Source of the DNA: Parapusillimonas sp013416435
GTDB lineage: Bacteria > Pseudomonadota > Gammaproteobacteria > Burkholderiales > Burkholderiaceae_B
DNA length: 64,000 nt
Direction: 5' to 3'
Assembly (NCBI RefSeq): GCF_052180245.1
Contig: NZ_CP197474.1
Span: 3,162,001 to 3,226,000 of the forward strand
Part shown: positions 8,555 through 17,820 of the stretch, in pieces
How positions within the stretch are numbered: position 1 is the stretch's first letter
Layout of the letters: each line of letters opens with the position of its first letter
Notes under the pieces: model-generated
Told to the model about the DNA's origin: nothing
Database searches by the model: none
What the model saw: the letters and a program-made list of their open reading frames with translations, nothing else
Program-made: the position numbers and the translations under genes

Positions 8555-9201
8555 AAAAACGAACTCTTCTTACTCTTACCAGCATCGTCGCGGTCATGGC
8601 TTTTGCCCTGAGCGCTTTCGTATATGAACAGAGCCAGCTTCGCAAGAATAAGACGGCAGACACCCCGGCGAGCGAGCTCGTTCGAATGCATTCGCCTGTT
8701 TTCGGCGCGGCGAGCGCCAAGGTCACGATCGTTGAATTTTTCGATCCATCCTGCGAAACATGCCGGGCTTTCTACCCCGGCGTCAAAGATCTCGTCAACG
8801 CCCATGATGGAAAAGTCAAACTCGTCATTCGCTATGCCCCTTTTCACGAGGGCTCCGAGGACATGATTAAGATTCTTGAGGCGTCCAGAATGCAAGATAA
8901 GTATTGGCCGACTTTGGAAACGGTCCTACGTATGCAGCCCCAATGGGCCTCGCATGACAATCCACAGCCAGATCTAATTTGGGGCTTTCTCGAGGAAAGC
9001 GGTTTGGACGTTGAAAAGGCGCGTAAAGACGCGGGTAAGGAAACCGTTGCGGCCGTTATTGAACAAGACAAGACAGATCTTCGTACCTTGAATATAAAGC
9101 AGACGCCCACCTTTTTTGTCAATGGCCAGCCTTTGCCTAAATTTGGCTATGAGCAGCTTAAGGCGTTAGTTGAGCAAGAGGTCAAGGCGGCCTATCCCTA
9201 A
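8551..9201 (+). CDS. DsbA/BdbD-type periplasmic thiol oxidase
   Basis: DsbA-family thioredoxin-fold protein of 216 residues with an N-terminal signal anchor (about residues 7-25). The active site is CETC (Cys68 and Cys71) in EFFDPSCETCRAFY, and the cis-Pro loop is KQTPTFFVNG. It is translationally coupled to the preceding DsbB-like gene and probably forms disulfides in the island's periplasmic metal-resistance proteins. GTG start. Confidence 0.9.
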   Translation: MKKRTLLTLTSIVAVMAFALSAFVYEQSQLRKNKTADTPASELVRMHSPVFGAASAKVTIVEFFDPSCETCRAFYPGVKDLVNAHDGKVKLVIRYAPFHEGSEDMIKILEASRMQDKYWPTLETVLRMQPQWASHDNPQPDLIWGFLEESGLDVEKARKDAGKETVAAVIEQDKTDLRTLNIKQTPTFFVNGQPLPKFGYEQLKALVEQEVKAAYP

Positions 9202-9244
9202 AGCCCGCGCTTTCCATCCCACACCCCAGAACGGAATAACGGCT

Positions 9245-9342
9245 GACGTATTGATCAGATTGACGTTAGACGAGCATATCCATGAGGCGGAGGGGCGTGT
9301 CAAAGAATTGATGCAGTTCAAGAGGCATCTGATTCAAGTTGG
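9245..9342 (+). pseudogene. Remnant of a CadR/PbrR-type MerR regulator (C-terminal helix only)
   Basis: The + frame reads LDEHIHEAEGRVKELMQFK, closely matching LDEHIHAVEVRVDELMQLK of the intact regulator at 17945-18367. No DNA-binding domain precedes it and the frame then runs into unrelated sequence, so this is a leftover dimerisation helix from a decayed second regulator gene. The surrounding 91-residue ORF (9170-9445) is otherwise unremarkable. Confidence 0.6.
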
Positions 9343-9448
9343 AGTGTGGCGTGGTGGGTGGAAATCGCATGGCGAGAATCGACACAGAATCGCGCTAGAA
9401 TTCTTGAACTATGTCTTGCGGTGCCGTAGCGCCGCTGCGGAGTGATAA

Positions 9449-9652
9449 ATGATCAGTTTGGCCAGTGGCATTATACTGGTTGTCGCATTTGCGATAGCCT
9501 TTGCTATTTCCCGGCTTGTTGTAAAGCGCCGTGCGGCAAGCGCAGCTACACAGGAGCGATTGCGTGGTGAGCAGCTTCGACAAAACTCGCTGCCGCCTGT
9601 GCTATCGAAGAATAAAAGTAAAAGGCGGCGCCAAGAGCGTGCGCAACGCTGA
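9449..9652 (+). CDS. Small membrane protein of unknown function
   Basis: 67 residues: one hydrophobic helix (about residues 3-24), then a basic, Arg/Lys-rich tail (KNKSKRRRQERAQR). GGAG lies 7 nt upstream of the ATG, which supports translation. I do not recognise the family. It follows the DsbB/DsbA pair and the regulator remnant. Confidence 0.45.
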   Translation: MISLASGIILVVAFAIAFAISRLVVKRRAASAATQERLRGEQLRQNSLPPVLSKNKSKRRRQERAQR

Positions 9653-9896
9653 TGTCTGTTTTTGAGAGCGCCCCTTGTCAAGGCTTCTGTAGTGGTTTAG
9701 TGGCGTCATTTGTTGCAGGGCATAACAGGTGCATAAGGGTAAAGGAAAGTGTCCGTAGTTCGACGTTGTTGAGCGAACCAGCGCCACAATAATCATTGTC
9801 GAACCTATCGGCTCGTCGGCGAGGTAGAAGGGCAGAGCGACTTCAACCAACAACGCCTACGGCACGCGCCGTCATAAATGGGCCGCAGATAGGCGA

Positions 9897-10544
9897 TTAT
9901 CGTTGCTTTTCGGGTGCGGCAGGTGCCCCTTCGCGGCGCGCCTGGCGTGCTTGCTCTAGGATCTCCCATCCGCCCTTAAGCGCGATGCCGGCCACCACCA
10001 GCCCGATCAGCAAGTCCGGCAGTGGCGATTTGAAGAAAATGATCGCGACCCCAGAAACGGCAATGCCGGCATTAGCGATCATGTCGTTGGTGGTGAAAAT
10101 CCACGAGGCATGCAGATTAACCGCCTCTTTCCGATGCGCCCGCAATAGGCGCAGGCAGACCAGATTGGCGGCTGCGTTTGCGATCGCCGCGACGATCATC
10201 ACCATGCCGACCGGCTCTCCGCCCGCCGCAAAACGCCACAGGACTTCGACGAGCAGCCCCACGGCAAGCGCGATCAAGAAAAATCCGGACAAGCGCGCGG
10301 CTCGCGCCTTGGCGACAACAGAGTGACCGACGGCGTACAGGCTCACCGCATACACCAAGCCGTCGGCAAGATTGTCCAGGGCCGCGCCCATCAGACCAGT
10401 GGAGTCGGCAGCCACGCCGACGACGCCAATTACCAACGCTTGCGCCAGATTGATGGCAAGTACCCAAACCAGCGTGCGCCGCTGGGTAGCATCGCGCACA
10501 TCAAGTTCGCTCTCGCCGCCATCGGCGTCGCATTCATTGCTCAT
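9897..10544 (-). CDS. CDF-family cation efflux transporter
   Basis: Cation diffusion facilitator-like protein of 215 residues with six membrane helices but almost no cytoplasmic C-terminal domain. Metal-site remnants are LDNLAD in TM2 and NLHASW...TND in TM5, in place of the usual HxxxD pairs. The start is ATG 10544, set by a strong TAGGAGG 8 nt upstream; an extended frame to 10571 lacks an SD. Next to Pb/Cd resistance genes, efflux of a divalent cation is likely. It is the last gene of a minus-strand series from 17795. Confidence 0.8.
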   Translation of the reverse strand: MSNECDADGGESELDVRDATQRRTLVWVLAINLAQALVIGVVGVAADSTGLMGAALDNLADGLVYAVSLYAVGHSVVAKARAARLSGFFLIALAVGLLVEVLWRFAAGGEPVGMVMIVAAIANAAANLVCLRLLRAHRKEAVNLHASWIFTTNDMIANAGIAVSGVAIIFFKSPLPDLLIGLVVAGIALKGGWEILEQARQARREGAPAAPEKQR

Positions 10545-10554
10545 GCCCAACCTC

Positions 10555-11802
10555 CTAGATCTGCCGCACATTCCTAATCAAAAATCGGCTGTTCGGCAAT
10601 GCCGGGATGCGCGACAGACTGATCCGCAAATCCTGCTGCGAGACCTCGTATTGAATGCGCGCGCTCAGGAACTCCGCAGCTACTTTCATCAGTTCGATGG
10701 TAATCCACTCACCAGGGCAGCGATGGCCGTTGCGGTGGCTGCCTCCTCCCTGTGGGATGAAATTGAAGGCGCTCCCGTCCCAGTGTCGGAAACGCTCCGG
10801 TACAAATGCGTCTGGCCTATCCCAGAGTCGGGTATCGTGGTCCGTGCCGTATAAATCGAGGAGCACCCTTGTTCGCCCGGGCAATCGATAGCCCTTCCAT
10901 TCGAACTCGTGGCGTGTGCGCGCGGCGACTACTGGGAAAAAAGGATAGAACCTGCGAACCTCCTGCACGAAACATTCCAGATAGCCCTCCTGCGCGGCCG
11001 CAATCCGTTGTCGACATTCAGGATATTGGTGCAACGCCAGGGCCGCGAACGTCACATACCAAGCTACGGCAACGGTCGGGCGCAGCACGTTGATGAGCTC
11101 CACCGCCGCGATCCGTTCATTCAGCAACTGCCCCTGCCTATCACGGTGAAATGCGATCATATGCAGCGCGCTGCCTTCATCCGGTGCTAGCCGGTGGTTA
11201 CGTACATCCTCCACGATGCCGCCGATCCACTTTTCCGCCCGATTGCGCGCCCATCTTCCACGCCAGTGCCGCAGGCCGATCGCCGCCCCTGCGTCGATCA
11301 TCGCGGCGAAGTCCCGAGCTCTTTTCGTTACCTCCAATTCTGCGAGCGGCACCCCAGCCCACTCGCATACGGCACGGCACAGGATTTCGCATGCTTCGTC
11401 CAGCAGCACAATCTGCTCCTGCTCTTCCCACTTTGCCGCATAGGCGCGCCACTGCATCGCGCTCAGCTCGCCCAAACGCGAGATGGCTTGCGCGCTCATC
11501 AGCGACAGAAACATCTCTTTGCGCCAACGGTGGGCCGCGCCGTCCGATCCCTGCACTCCGCCCCGGCCGAACAAGGTTTCCTGAACCCTGACCGGGGCGA
11601 CGCCGGAGCGTTCGAACCGGCCTTCGTCGTAAAACAACCGCGCTGCGTCTTCGCCGCGCATGCAGATGCTTTTGCGTAGCAGGAGCCGCGTCTGAAACAG
11701 ATCTGTTCGGTACCGATCGCAACGTTTCGTGACGAACAGGTAACCATCCCGTGCAAACGGAAGCGTGCTGTCCAATGTTTTGTCGCTTGGAGTCTTCAGC
11801 AT
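10555..11802 (-). CDS. CYP152-type cytochrome P450 (fatty acid peroxygenase)
   Basis: P450 of 415 residues. The heme thiolate is Cys362 in GHRCPGEW, and the I-helix carries Arg241-Pro242 (NVLRPTVAV) in place of the usual acid-alcohol pair. This Arg-Pro is the hallmark of H2O2-driven peroxygenases such as P450-BSbeta and P450-SPalpha, where Arg binds the fatty acid carboxylate. Expected reaction is alpha/beta hydroxylation or decarboxylation of fatty acids with H2O2. A GGAGAGA lies upstream of the ATG. The CDF gene starts 10 nt after its stop. Confidence 0.9.
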   Translation of the reverse strand: MLKTPSDKTLDSTLPFARDGYLFVTKRCDRYRTDLFQTRLLLRKSICMRGEDAARLFYDEGRFERSGVAPVRVQETLFGRGGVQGSDGAAHRWRKEMFLSLMSAQAISRLGELSAMQWRAYAAKWEEQEQIVLLDEACEILCRAVCEWAGVPLAELEVTKRARDFAAMIDAGAAIGLRHWRGRWARNRAEKWIGGIVEDVRNHRLAPDEGSALHMIAFHRDRQGQLLNERIAAVELINVLRPTVAVAWYVTFAALALHQYPECRQRIAAAQEGYLECFVQEVRRFYPFFPVVAARTRHEFEWKGYRLPGRTRVLLDLYGTDHDTRLWDRPDAFVPERFRHWDGSAFNFIPQGGGSHRNGHRCPGEWITIELMKVAAEFLSARIQYEVSQQDLRISLSRIPALPNSRFLIRNVRQI

Positions 11803-11872
11803 AAAAATGTTCTCTCCATTGCAGGGCGATCGCGGTGCCAGCTTCCAGTACCATTTTAATAAGCTGCCTAGA

Positions 11873-13417
11873 CTAACTCAGCAAGAATCTTGCCCGGTAG
11901 TTTCGCACCGCCGCGCACAGCACGAGCAGCACACCGGCTCCGCAGAGTAACAGAGTCGGCAGATTGCCCATCTGTACATAGGGCGTAGCCCCAGTAAAAC
12001 CTTGTGCCATATCTAACAGCCCCACCGTCCTGTGCATTGGTGCCAATTGCACGATACGTCCGCGTTCATTAATGATGCCCGTGGCACCGGTATTCGTTGC
12101 GCGCAACATGTACCGGCCGGTTTCCAGAGCCCGCACTTGAGCGATCTGCAGATGCTGCGGCAACGCCAACGTGTCGCCGAACCAAGCCAGATTGCTGAGA
12201 TTTACCAAGACTGTCGCCTCCGGCAAAGTCCGGATGATCTCCTCGCCGAACACGTCCTCGAAACAGATATTGATCGCCACTCTTTGGCCAGCCAGGCGTA
12301 GCGGCGGCTGCGCAGCGGCGCCAGACGATAAGTCGGCTAGCGGAATATGCAGGATATCGAGCACCCAGCCCAGCAACGGTTTGGCTGGGATGAATTCGCC
12401 AAATGGAACGAGATGTTGCTTGCGATACGTTTGTCCAGCCGACGTTCCCATGGTAACCGCGCTGTTGTAGTAACGCGTCTCGTTTTGTTCAACCACGCGC
12501 TCCGGTACGCCGATGATCAGATCGGCCTGGGCCGACCGCGTCCACCTGCTCAGTTCGTCAACATACCCCAACGGAAGCTCGTCAACGAACAACGGCAACG
12601 CAGTTTCCGGCATAACGACAAGCTTCGCCTTGCCTTGCTGCTGCAGCAATGAACGGTAAGTGTCTAGCGTTGATGCGACCTCGTCAGTACGCCATTTTCG
12701 GTCTTGCGGAATATTTCCCTGCAACAGCGCAACGAGAAATGACGGCCCGACGGGCGATGTCCAATGCACCTGCTGCAGCCCCGCGCCGACGGCCCACATG
12801 CCGAACAGCAGTGCGATACTCCATCGTTTTCGGCCCTTTCGATGCGTCAGAAAGTCATGCAACAGTGCTGCGCTTACTGCCACGACAAGGGAAACGCCAT
12901 ATACACCCAGCACCGGCACATAACCGGCTAACGGACTGGGAAATGTCTGCGAATAGCCGACAGCCAGCCATGGGAAACCGGTGAATATGACGCCGCGCAT
13001 CCATTCTGTCGCCACCCAGCACGCGGGTAGCGCAACGATACACAACAGCCGGCCGTTATCGCGGGCATACCAAGCGCCGGCGCCAAACAAAGCGGAAAAC
13101 AGCGCCAAAAAGCTGCAAAACCCGATGGTCGCGATGATCGCTAGCATCACCGACATACCGCCGTACACGTGCAAGCTGACGTAGATCCAGCTCACACCCG
13201 CGCCGAACAAGCCCAGCCCGAAAAAAAATGCCACCAGCGCAGCGTGCCTGGCGGTGGACTGTCGCAGCACGAGGCCAAACAGTGTGGCCAGCGAAAGCAC
13301 CGGCACCGCGAAGAGTGCAAACGGCGCGTACCCGAGCACCGTTAACGCGCCCACTGTCAGGGCAACGGCACAGGAAAAGGCTGGCACGCCGACGATGACA
13401 GCGATTAATCGACGCAA
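11873..13417 (-). CDS. lnt: Apolipoprotein N-acyltransferase (Lnt), accessory copy
   Basis: Inner-membrane enzyme that adds the third acyl chain to lipoproteins. It has 514 residues: N-terminal membrane helices, then a nitrilase-like domain with the Glu-Lys-Cys triad visible in VVMPETALPLF, YRKQHLVPFGEF and NICFEDVFGEE. TTG start at 13417 with GGAGG about 5 nt upstream. Together with lspA in the same series it makes an accessory lipoprotein-processing set within a metal-resistance island. Confidence 0.92.
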   Translation of the reverse strand: MRRLIAVIVGVPAFSCAVALTVGALTVLGYAPFALFAVPVLSLATLFGLVLRQSTARHAALVAFFFGLGLFGAGVSWIYVSLHVYGGMSVMLAIIATIGFCSFLALFSALFGAGAWYARDNGRLLCIVALPACWVATEWMRGVIFTGFPWLAVGYSQTFPSPLAGYVPVLGVYGVSLVVAVSAALLHDFLTHRKGRKRWSIALLFGMWAVGAGLQQVHWTSPVGPSFLVALLQGNIPQDRKWRTDEVASTLDTYRSLLQQQGKAKLVVMPETALPLFVDELPLGYVDELSRWTRSAQADLIIGVPERVVEQNETRYYNSAVTMGTSAGQTYRKQHLVPFGEFIPAKPLLGWVLDILHIPLADLSSGAAAQPPLRLAGQRVAINICFEDVFGEEIIRTLPEATVLVNLSNLAWFGDTLALPQHLQIAQVRALETGRYMLRATNTGATGIINERGRIVQLAPMHRTVGLLDMAQGFTGATPYVQMGNLPTLLLCGAGVLLVLCAAVRNYRARFLLS

Positions 13418-13494
13418 CCCCGCCTCCAGTCACCGTTCGAATGCCCTGCTAAGCTCTCGCCGCTCGGACGATATCGGTTAATCATCGCTTGATA

Positions 13495-13986
13495 CTAAAG
13501 CTTACGTAGGTACGTGATGATTTTCCAGATTTCTGTTTCTTGGAGGACGCCATCAAATGGAGGCATTGCTGTTCCAAGCGGTACCCCGCCTTTCGCGATC
13601 GTCCAGTACAAATAGCCGTCCGTCGCCATCGGCATTTTGCTAAATACTGCAATGTTTGACGGGCGCGGGTTTAAAATCTTCCCCGCCTCGCCGTTACCCA
13701 GTCCTGTCGCTCCATGACAGGAAGCACAGTTTTGCTCATATAGTTTTTTCCCGCTCGCGATGATTTGTGAGTCAGGAGAAAGTGGATTGTTTTTGTTAGT
13801 GTATCTTTCATCAATGCCGTTCATCATGGCGAATCGATGACGCTTCATCGACATATTCATTTGTCCACAATCTTGCATCGGGCGCAAATCCATATGTCCG
13901 TCTCTCATCATTCCCATCTGACCATATCCCGATACTGGCAAAAGGACTACAGCGGACACGGCAATACTGGTAAACAGTTTTCTCAT
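13495..13986 (-). CDS. Periplasmic c-type cytochrome
   Basis: Monoheme cytochrome c of 163 residues. A signal peptide (about residues 1-22) is followed by a Met/His-rich spacer and the heme site CASCH (Cys87, Cys90, His91); a likely axial Met lies in TAMPPF. It is a possible client of the Ccm system in the same island. Its redox partner is unknown. Confidence 0.85.
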   Translation of the reverse strand: MRKLFTSIAVSAVVLLPVSGYGQMGMMRDGHMDLRPMQDCGQMNMSMKRHRFAMMNGIDERYTNKNNPLSPDSQIIASGKKLYEQNCASCHGATGLGNGEAGKILNPRPSNIAVFSKMPMATDGYLYWTIAKGGVPLGTAMPPFDGVLQETEIWKIITYLRKL

Positions 13987-14049
13987 TTCACATCCTAGTC
14001 TCGCTTACGTTGAACAAGTTGCCAGTTGTCGCCGCAACGGAACTCCGGG

Positions 14050-14580
14050 CTATTCATTCGTTTTCTCCTTCGATACATCGTTTGCTTGACGCAGGCTTGA
14101 AAAGACCATCAGCGCGGCGCCGCAGACGATGGCGATATCCGCCACGTTGAATGCAGGCCAATGCCAGCCGCCCAGATGAAAATCGAGGTAATCGACGACG
14201 TGTCCGCGCAGCAGGCGATCGAACGCGTTCCCAAGCGCGCCACCTAAGATTAAGCTATAAGCTAATGCCTGCGACGCTGGCAACGGCTTGCGTAGCTCAA
14301 GAGCTATCCAGACCGAGACGGCGAAGGCGATCACGATGAAGAAATATCGCTGCCATCCCCCGCCGTCGGCCAAGAAACTGAACGCAGCGCCGGTATTCCA
14401 AGTATGCACAAGATTGAAAAAGCCGGTCATCGGAACCGATTGCCCATACGGCATTAGCGCCGACACGCCAGCTTTGGTGATGATATCCAGCACCAGCGCC
14501 GCGAACGCGATCATCAACCAGCGCCGTTGATACGCACGCACCTGATTAGGCATACTCGGTTGCAAGAGTTTATCGGTCAT
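14050..14580 (-). CDS. lspA: Lipoprotein signal peptidase LspA (PbrC-like)
   Basis: Aspartic signal peptidase II of 176 residues with four membrane helices. The catalytic pair is Asp121 (GNAFDRLLRG) and Asp148 (FNVADIAI), and LDIITK (about residue 31) matches the first conserved block. In lead-resistance (pbr) operons an LspA-like protein, PbrC, accompanies the PbrA ATPase; the linkage here with a PbrA/CadA-like ATPase and PbrR-like regulator suggests the same system. Confidence 0.93.
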   Translation of the reverse strand: MTDKLLQPSMPNQVRAYQRRWLMIAFAALVLDIITKAGVSALMPYGQSVPMTGFFNLVHTWNTGAAFSFLADGGGWQRYFFIVIAFAVSVWIALELRKPLPASQALAYSLILGGALGNAFDRLLRGHVVDYLDFHLGGWHWPAFNVADIAIVCGAALMVFSSLRQANDVSKEKTNE

Positions 14581-14742
14581 ATTGCATCTCCAAATCTTCC
14601 TTGTGCCAGATCGGCATCAACATCGGCCGGAATGCGCGCGCATGCAAATCGGTTGCTTCGCCTAAGCGAAATGTGAAGCGGCCCATGGTCCGGTCATGCT
14701 CGCCTGTTCGGACCAGCGCAGAACTTGTCGCCATAATATGTA

Positions 14743-15267
14743 CTACTTCGAGAGAGCGTTGGCAGGCTTAACTTCGCACAGCGCCTTAGCTGTTTCCCCT
14801 GACTGAAACGCGAAATCGGCTTCGACTTCCTTACCAACGGCAAGCGCTTGAGTAGGCTTCTCAAGCATCGCATGGTAGCTGCCCGGCTTAAACTCCAGTT
14901 CGCCACCGGCAGGGATCGAAACAGCGTCAGCCACGGCCATTCTGCTTTTCCCGTCCTGATCGATCGTTTGATGTAAGGACACCTGGTCGAAAGCGGCAAT
15001 AGACATGGAGGCGAGCTTTGCTTCACTATTGCCGGCGTTCTTTATCACAAAGTAGCCCGCAGAAGGAGTCGGCCTTGGCAAGGAGCGAATCCAGCAATCC
15101 GAAACCGTCAGTGTTTTAGACAGCTCGGCGCCGCCATCGGCGCCTTTGCTGACGTGTTGTGCGGTTTGCGCATGAGCTGCGACGGGTACGTGTGCATCGT
15201 GTGGACCTGCAGCATAGACAATGGAACCCGTACACAGGACAAAAGCGCCAACAATCACTCTTTTCAT
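14743..15267 (-). CDS. PCu(A)C-family periplasmic copper chaperone
   Basis: Periplasmic Cu(I) chaperone of 174 residues with a signal peptide ending near residue 20. It carries a complete H-x10-M-x21-H-x-M copper site: His99, Met110, His132, Met134. Proteins of this family deliver copper to cytochrome oxidase or to periplasmic cuproproteins. It lies between lspA and the P-type ATPase on the minus strand. Confidence 0.9.
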   Translation of the reverse strand: MKRVIVGAFVLCTGSIVYAAGPHDAHVPVAAHAQTAQHVSKGADGGAELSKTLTVSDCWIRSLPRPTPSAGYFVIKNAGNSEAKLASMSIAAFDQVSLHQTIDQDGKSRMAVADAVSIPAGGELEFKPGSYHAMLEKPTQALAVGKEVEADFAFQSGETAKALCEVKPANALSK

Positions 15268-15365
15268 ACGGTTACCTCAGAAAAACGAAAACTTTCATAA
15301 ACGCTCGGATGTCATTCCTGTCCGGACAGGATCAATATGAACCAAAACATCGCCTTCACGTTTGC

Positions 15366-17795
15366 TCACGATGCCCTTGCCGGCTGTAAGGGCAATTGAT
15401 GATGCTTTGTCGGCGCCGCTCCCTTGAAACGCAGCAGACGTAACGCATTGAGCGTGACAATTGCCGTCGCGCCCGTATCGGCCATGACGGCAACCCACAA
15501 GCCCGTGACGCCCAGCACAGTGGTAATCAGGAATACGGCCTTCAAACCGAGCGCAAAAATCACGTTCTGATGGATATTTGCCATCGTTGCACGTGAAAGC
15601 GCGACTAGGTGGGCTACATCCGTAACGCGGCTTTTCAGCAGAGCCGCGTCGGCCGTTTCGATCGCCACGTCGGTGCCACCGCCCATCGCGATGCCGACAT
15701 CGGCCGTTGCCAGCGCTGGTGCATCGTTGATGCCATCGCCCACCATGGCGACCTTGGCGCTGCGCTTCATTTCATCGATCAGGCGCAGCTTATCCTGGGG
15801 CAGAAGCTCGGCTTCCCATTCCATGCCCAAATGGCCGGCGATGGCTTGGGCGGTCAGGCGGTTATCGCCGGTGAGCATGACTGAGCGCACGCCCATCGCT
15901 TTGAGTTCGGCCACACCTTCTTGTGCGTCCTGCCTTGGCTCATCGCGTAGCGCCACCAGTCCAAGCACTTCACGGGTCTGTTCGTCCAGTAGAACGGAAA
16001 CGGTTTTTCCGTCATGTTGCAGCGCTTCGATGCGTGCGCGTTGTCCTTCTGTCAGGGTTGCTGCTTGCGCGGTGTAAATCGGCGACCCAATGGCCAACTG
16101 GCGGCCAGCTACGCTTGCATGTACGGCTTTACCTGCGGTGGCGTAGGCATGCGAGGCAGCGGGGATAAGGCTGTTAGCGGCCTCGGCATGGCTCACAATG
16201 GCTTTGGCTAGCGGGTGATTCGAACCGGATTCTACGCTTGCGGCGAGCGCTAAAATCTCGTCCTCGCGCCCTGATGTAAAGGCAACCACGTCAGTGACGC
16301 GGGGCTTGCCCTCGGTCAAGGTGCCTGTCTTGTCAAACGCGATCGTACTCACCCGACCAATGGTTTCTAAGGCATTGCCGCCCTTGATGAGTAGCCCGCG
16401 GCGCGTCCCGACAGCCAAGCCTGAGGCAATAGCCGCCGGCGTAGACAGCACGAGTGCGCAGGGGCAGGCGATCAGCAACAGCGCCAGACCACGATAAAGC
16501 CACGTTTCCCAGTCAGCCCCCATCGCCAGCGGCGGAACAAGCACGATCAGCGCGGCAATAGCCATCACGGCCGGCGTGTAGTAACGACTGAACTGCTCAA
16601 TGAAACGGGCGGTGGGTGCCTTAGAGGCCTGTGCCTGTTCAACCAGATGGATAATGCGCGAAATCGTGTTGTCGGCGGCGGCCTTTTCCACGCGAATCTG
16701 GAGCACTCCATCAATGTTGATGGAGCCAGCGAATACATTATCGCCTGCCGTCTTCGCAAGAGGTATGGACTCGCCTGTGATGGGCGACTCGTCAAGGCTG
16801 GACGCGCCTTGGATAATCACGCCATCGGCGGACACCCGGTCCCCGGGGCGCACGAGCACATGGTCGTTCACGTCCAACGAGGCCGCGAGGACCTCGCGTT
16901 GCCCACCTTGTGGATCGATTAAAACCGCCGTTTTCGGAACCAGTGATGCCAAGGCCCTGATGCCAGCGCGAGCATGGCCGGCAGCGACGCTCTCCAGCAA
17001 CTCACCGACCGAAAATAAAAATACGACGGCCGCTGCCTCTTCGGCCTCGCCAATGACCAGGGCGCCAAGCGCGGCCACGGACATTAGCGTTTCGATCGAA
17101 AAGGGCGAGCCAGACTTGGCCAGCGCGAGCGCTTTGCGGGCAAAGGGAAAGACGCCGACAATCACGGCTGCAGCAAACACCCAGGCTCCGTAATTCGGGA
17201 AAAATTGCGCGATAGCGTAGGCGGTGGCCATCAGAATGCCAAGGCCCACGACCTGCTTGCCCTTTCTAGTTTGCCACCAACGCAGCTGGGGTGCGGCGGC
17301 TTGATCGTCCGTGCCGATGCCTGGCGTAGCGCTTTGGTCGGTACTGGCGGATACGCCAAAGCCCAAGCTCTTAATGGTTTTTTTGATGTCACCAAGCTGG
17401 GTGGGCGATTCGGGCGCCAGCGTCAGTTCGAGCCTCTCTGTGGCGAAGTTCAGCCGGATATCAGAAACGCCGGGCATGCGTGCCAGCGCCGTTTCAATCT
17501 TGCCGACGCAGCTTGCGCAGTCCATTCCCTCTACTTGCATGGAGACGCCTGGAGGCACTTCCTGGGCGGGAGCGGAAGCCGCGCTTTTAGCGACTGGGGC
17601 ATCGCTGCCGCGGGGTGGGTAACCCGCCTGGCACAAGGCGGTTTCAAGCTGCATTCTTGTCGCTGACGAGGTGACTTGCACGCTGCGCGTGGGCGGATCG
17701 GTGGCGACCTCCGCCTTCGGATCGACTGAGTGGATGGCTTTGACGACATTGCCGGCGCAACCGCCACATGTCATGGCTTCGATATGAAACTGCAT
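15366..17795 (-). CDS. cadA: Pb/Cd/Zn-exporting P1B-type ATPase (CadA/ZntA/PbrA-like)
   Basis: Soft-metal efflux ATPase of about 809 residues. Two N-terminal HMA domains carry MTCGGC (Cys10 and Cys13) and GMDCASC; the membrane part has the CPC motif in IACPCALVLSTP, the actuator TGES, the phosphorylation site DKTGTLTEG and the hinge GDGINDAPAL. The start at 17795 is set by AAAGGAG 8 nt upstream; an extension to 17873 would include the promoter. It is read divergently from the MerR-type regulator. Pb, Cd and Zn cannot be told apart from sequence alone. Confidence 0.92.
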   Translation of the reverse strand: MQFHIEAMTCGGCAGNVVKAIHSVDPKAEVATDPPTRSVQVTSSATRMQLETALCQAGYPPRGSDAPVAKSAASAPAQEVPPGVSMQVEGMDCASCVGKIETALARMPGVSDIRLNFATERLELTLAPESPTQLGDIKKTIKSLGFGVSASTDQSATPGIGTDDQAAAPQLRWWQTRKGKQVVGLGILMATAYAIAQFFPNYGAWVFAAAVIVGVFPFARKALALAKSGSPFSIETLMSVAALGALVIGEAEEAAAVVFLFSVGELLESVAAGHARAGIRALASLVPKTAVLIDPQGGQREVLAASLDVNDHVLVRPGDRVSADGVIIQGASSLDESPITGESIPLAKTAGDNVFAGSINIDGVLQIRVEKAAADNTISRIIHLVEQAQASKAPTARFIEQFSRYYTPAVMAIAALIVLVPPLAMGADWETWLYRGLALLLIACPCALVLSTPAAIASGLAVGTRRGLLIKGGNALETIGRVSTIAFDKTGTLTEGKPRVTDVVAFTSGREDEILALAASVESGSNHPLAKAIVSHAEAANSLIPAASHAYATAGKAVHASVAGRQLAIGSPIYTAQAATLTEGQRARIEALQHDGKTVSVLLDEQTREVLGLVALRDEPRQDAQEGVAELKAMGVRSVMLTGDNRLTAQAIAGHLGMEWEAELLPQDKLRLIDEMKRSAKVAMVGDGINDAPALATADVGIAMGGGTDVAIETADAALLKSRVTDVAHLVALSRATMANIHQNVIFALGLKAVFLITTVLGVTGLWVAVMADTGATAIVTLNALRLLRFKGAAPTKHHQLPLQPARAS

Positions 17796-17820
17796 GAGAA
17801 TTTCTCCTTTGAATGCAGGT

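Noticed and set aside
9796..10326. 176-codon + strand ORF opposite the CDF gene
   Set aside because: Antisense to a gene with clear SD and membrane helices; composition is a shadow (Arg/Ala/Ser-rich, no motif).
16600..17193. 197-codon + strand ORF opposite the P-type ATPase
   Set aside because: Antisense shadow in GC-rich DNA; no start signal or family character.
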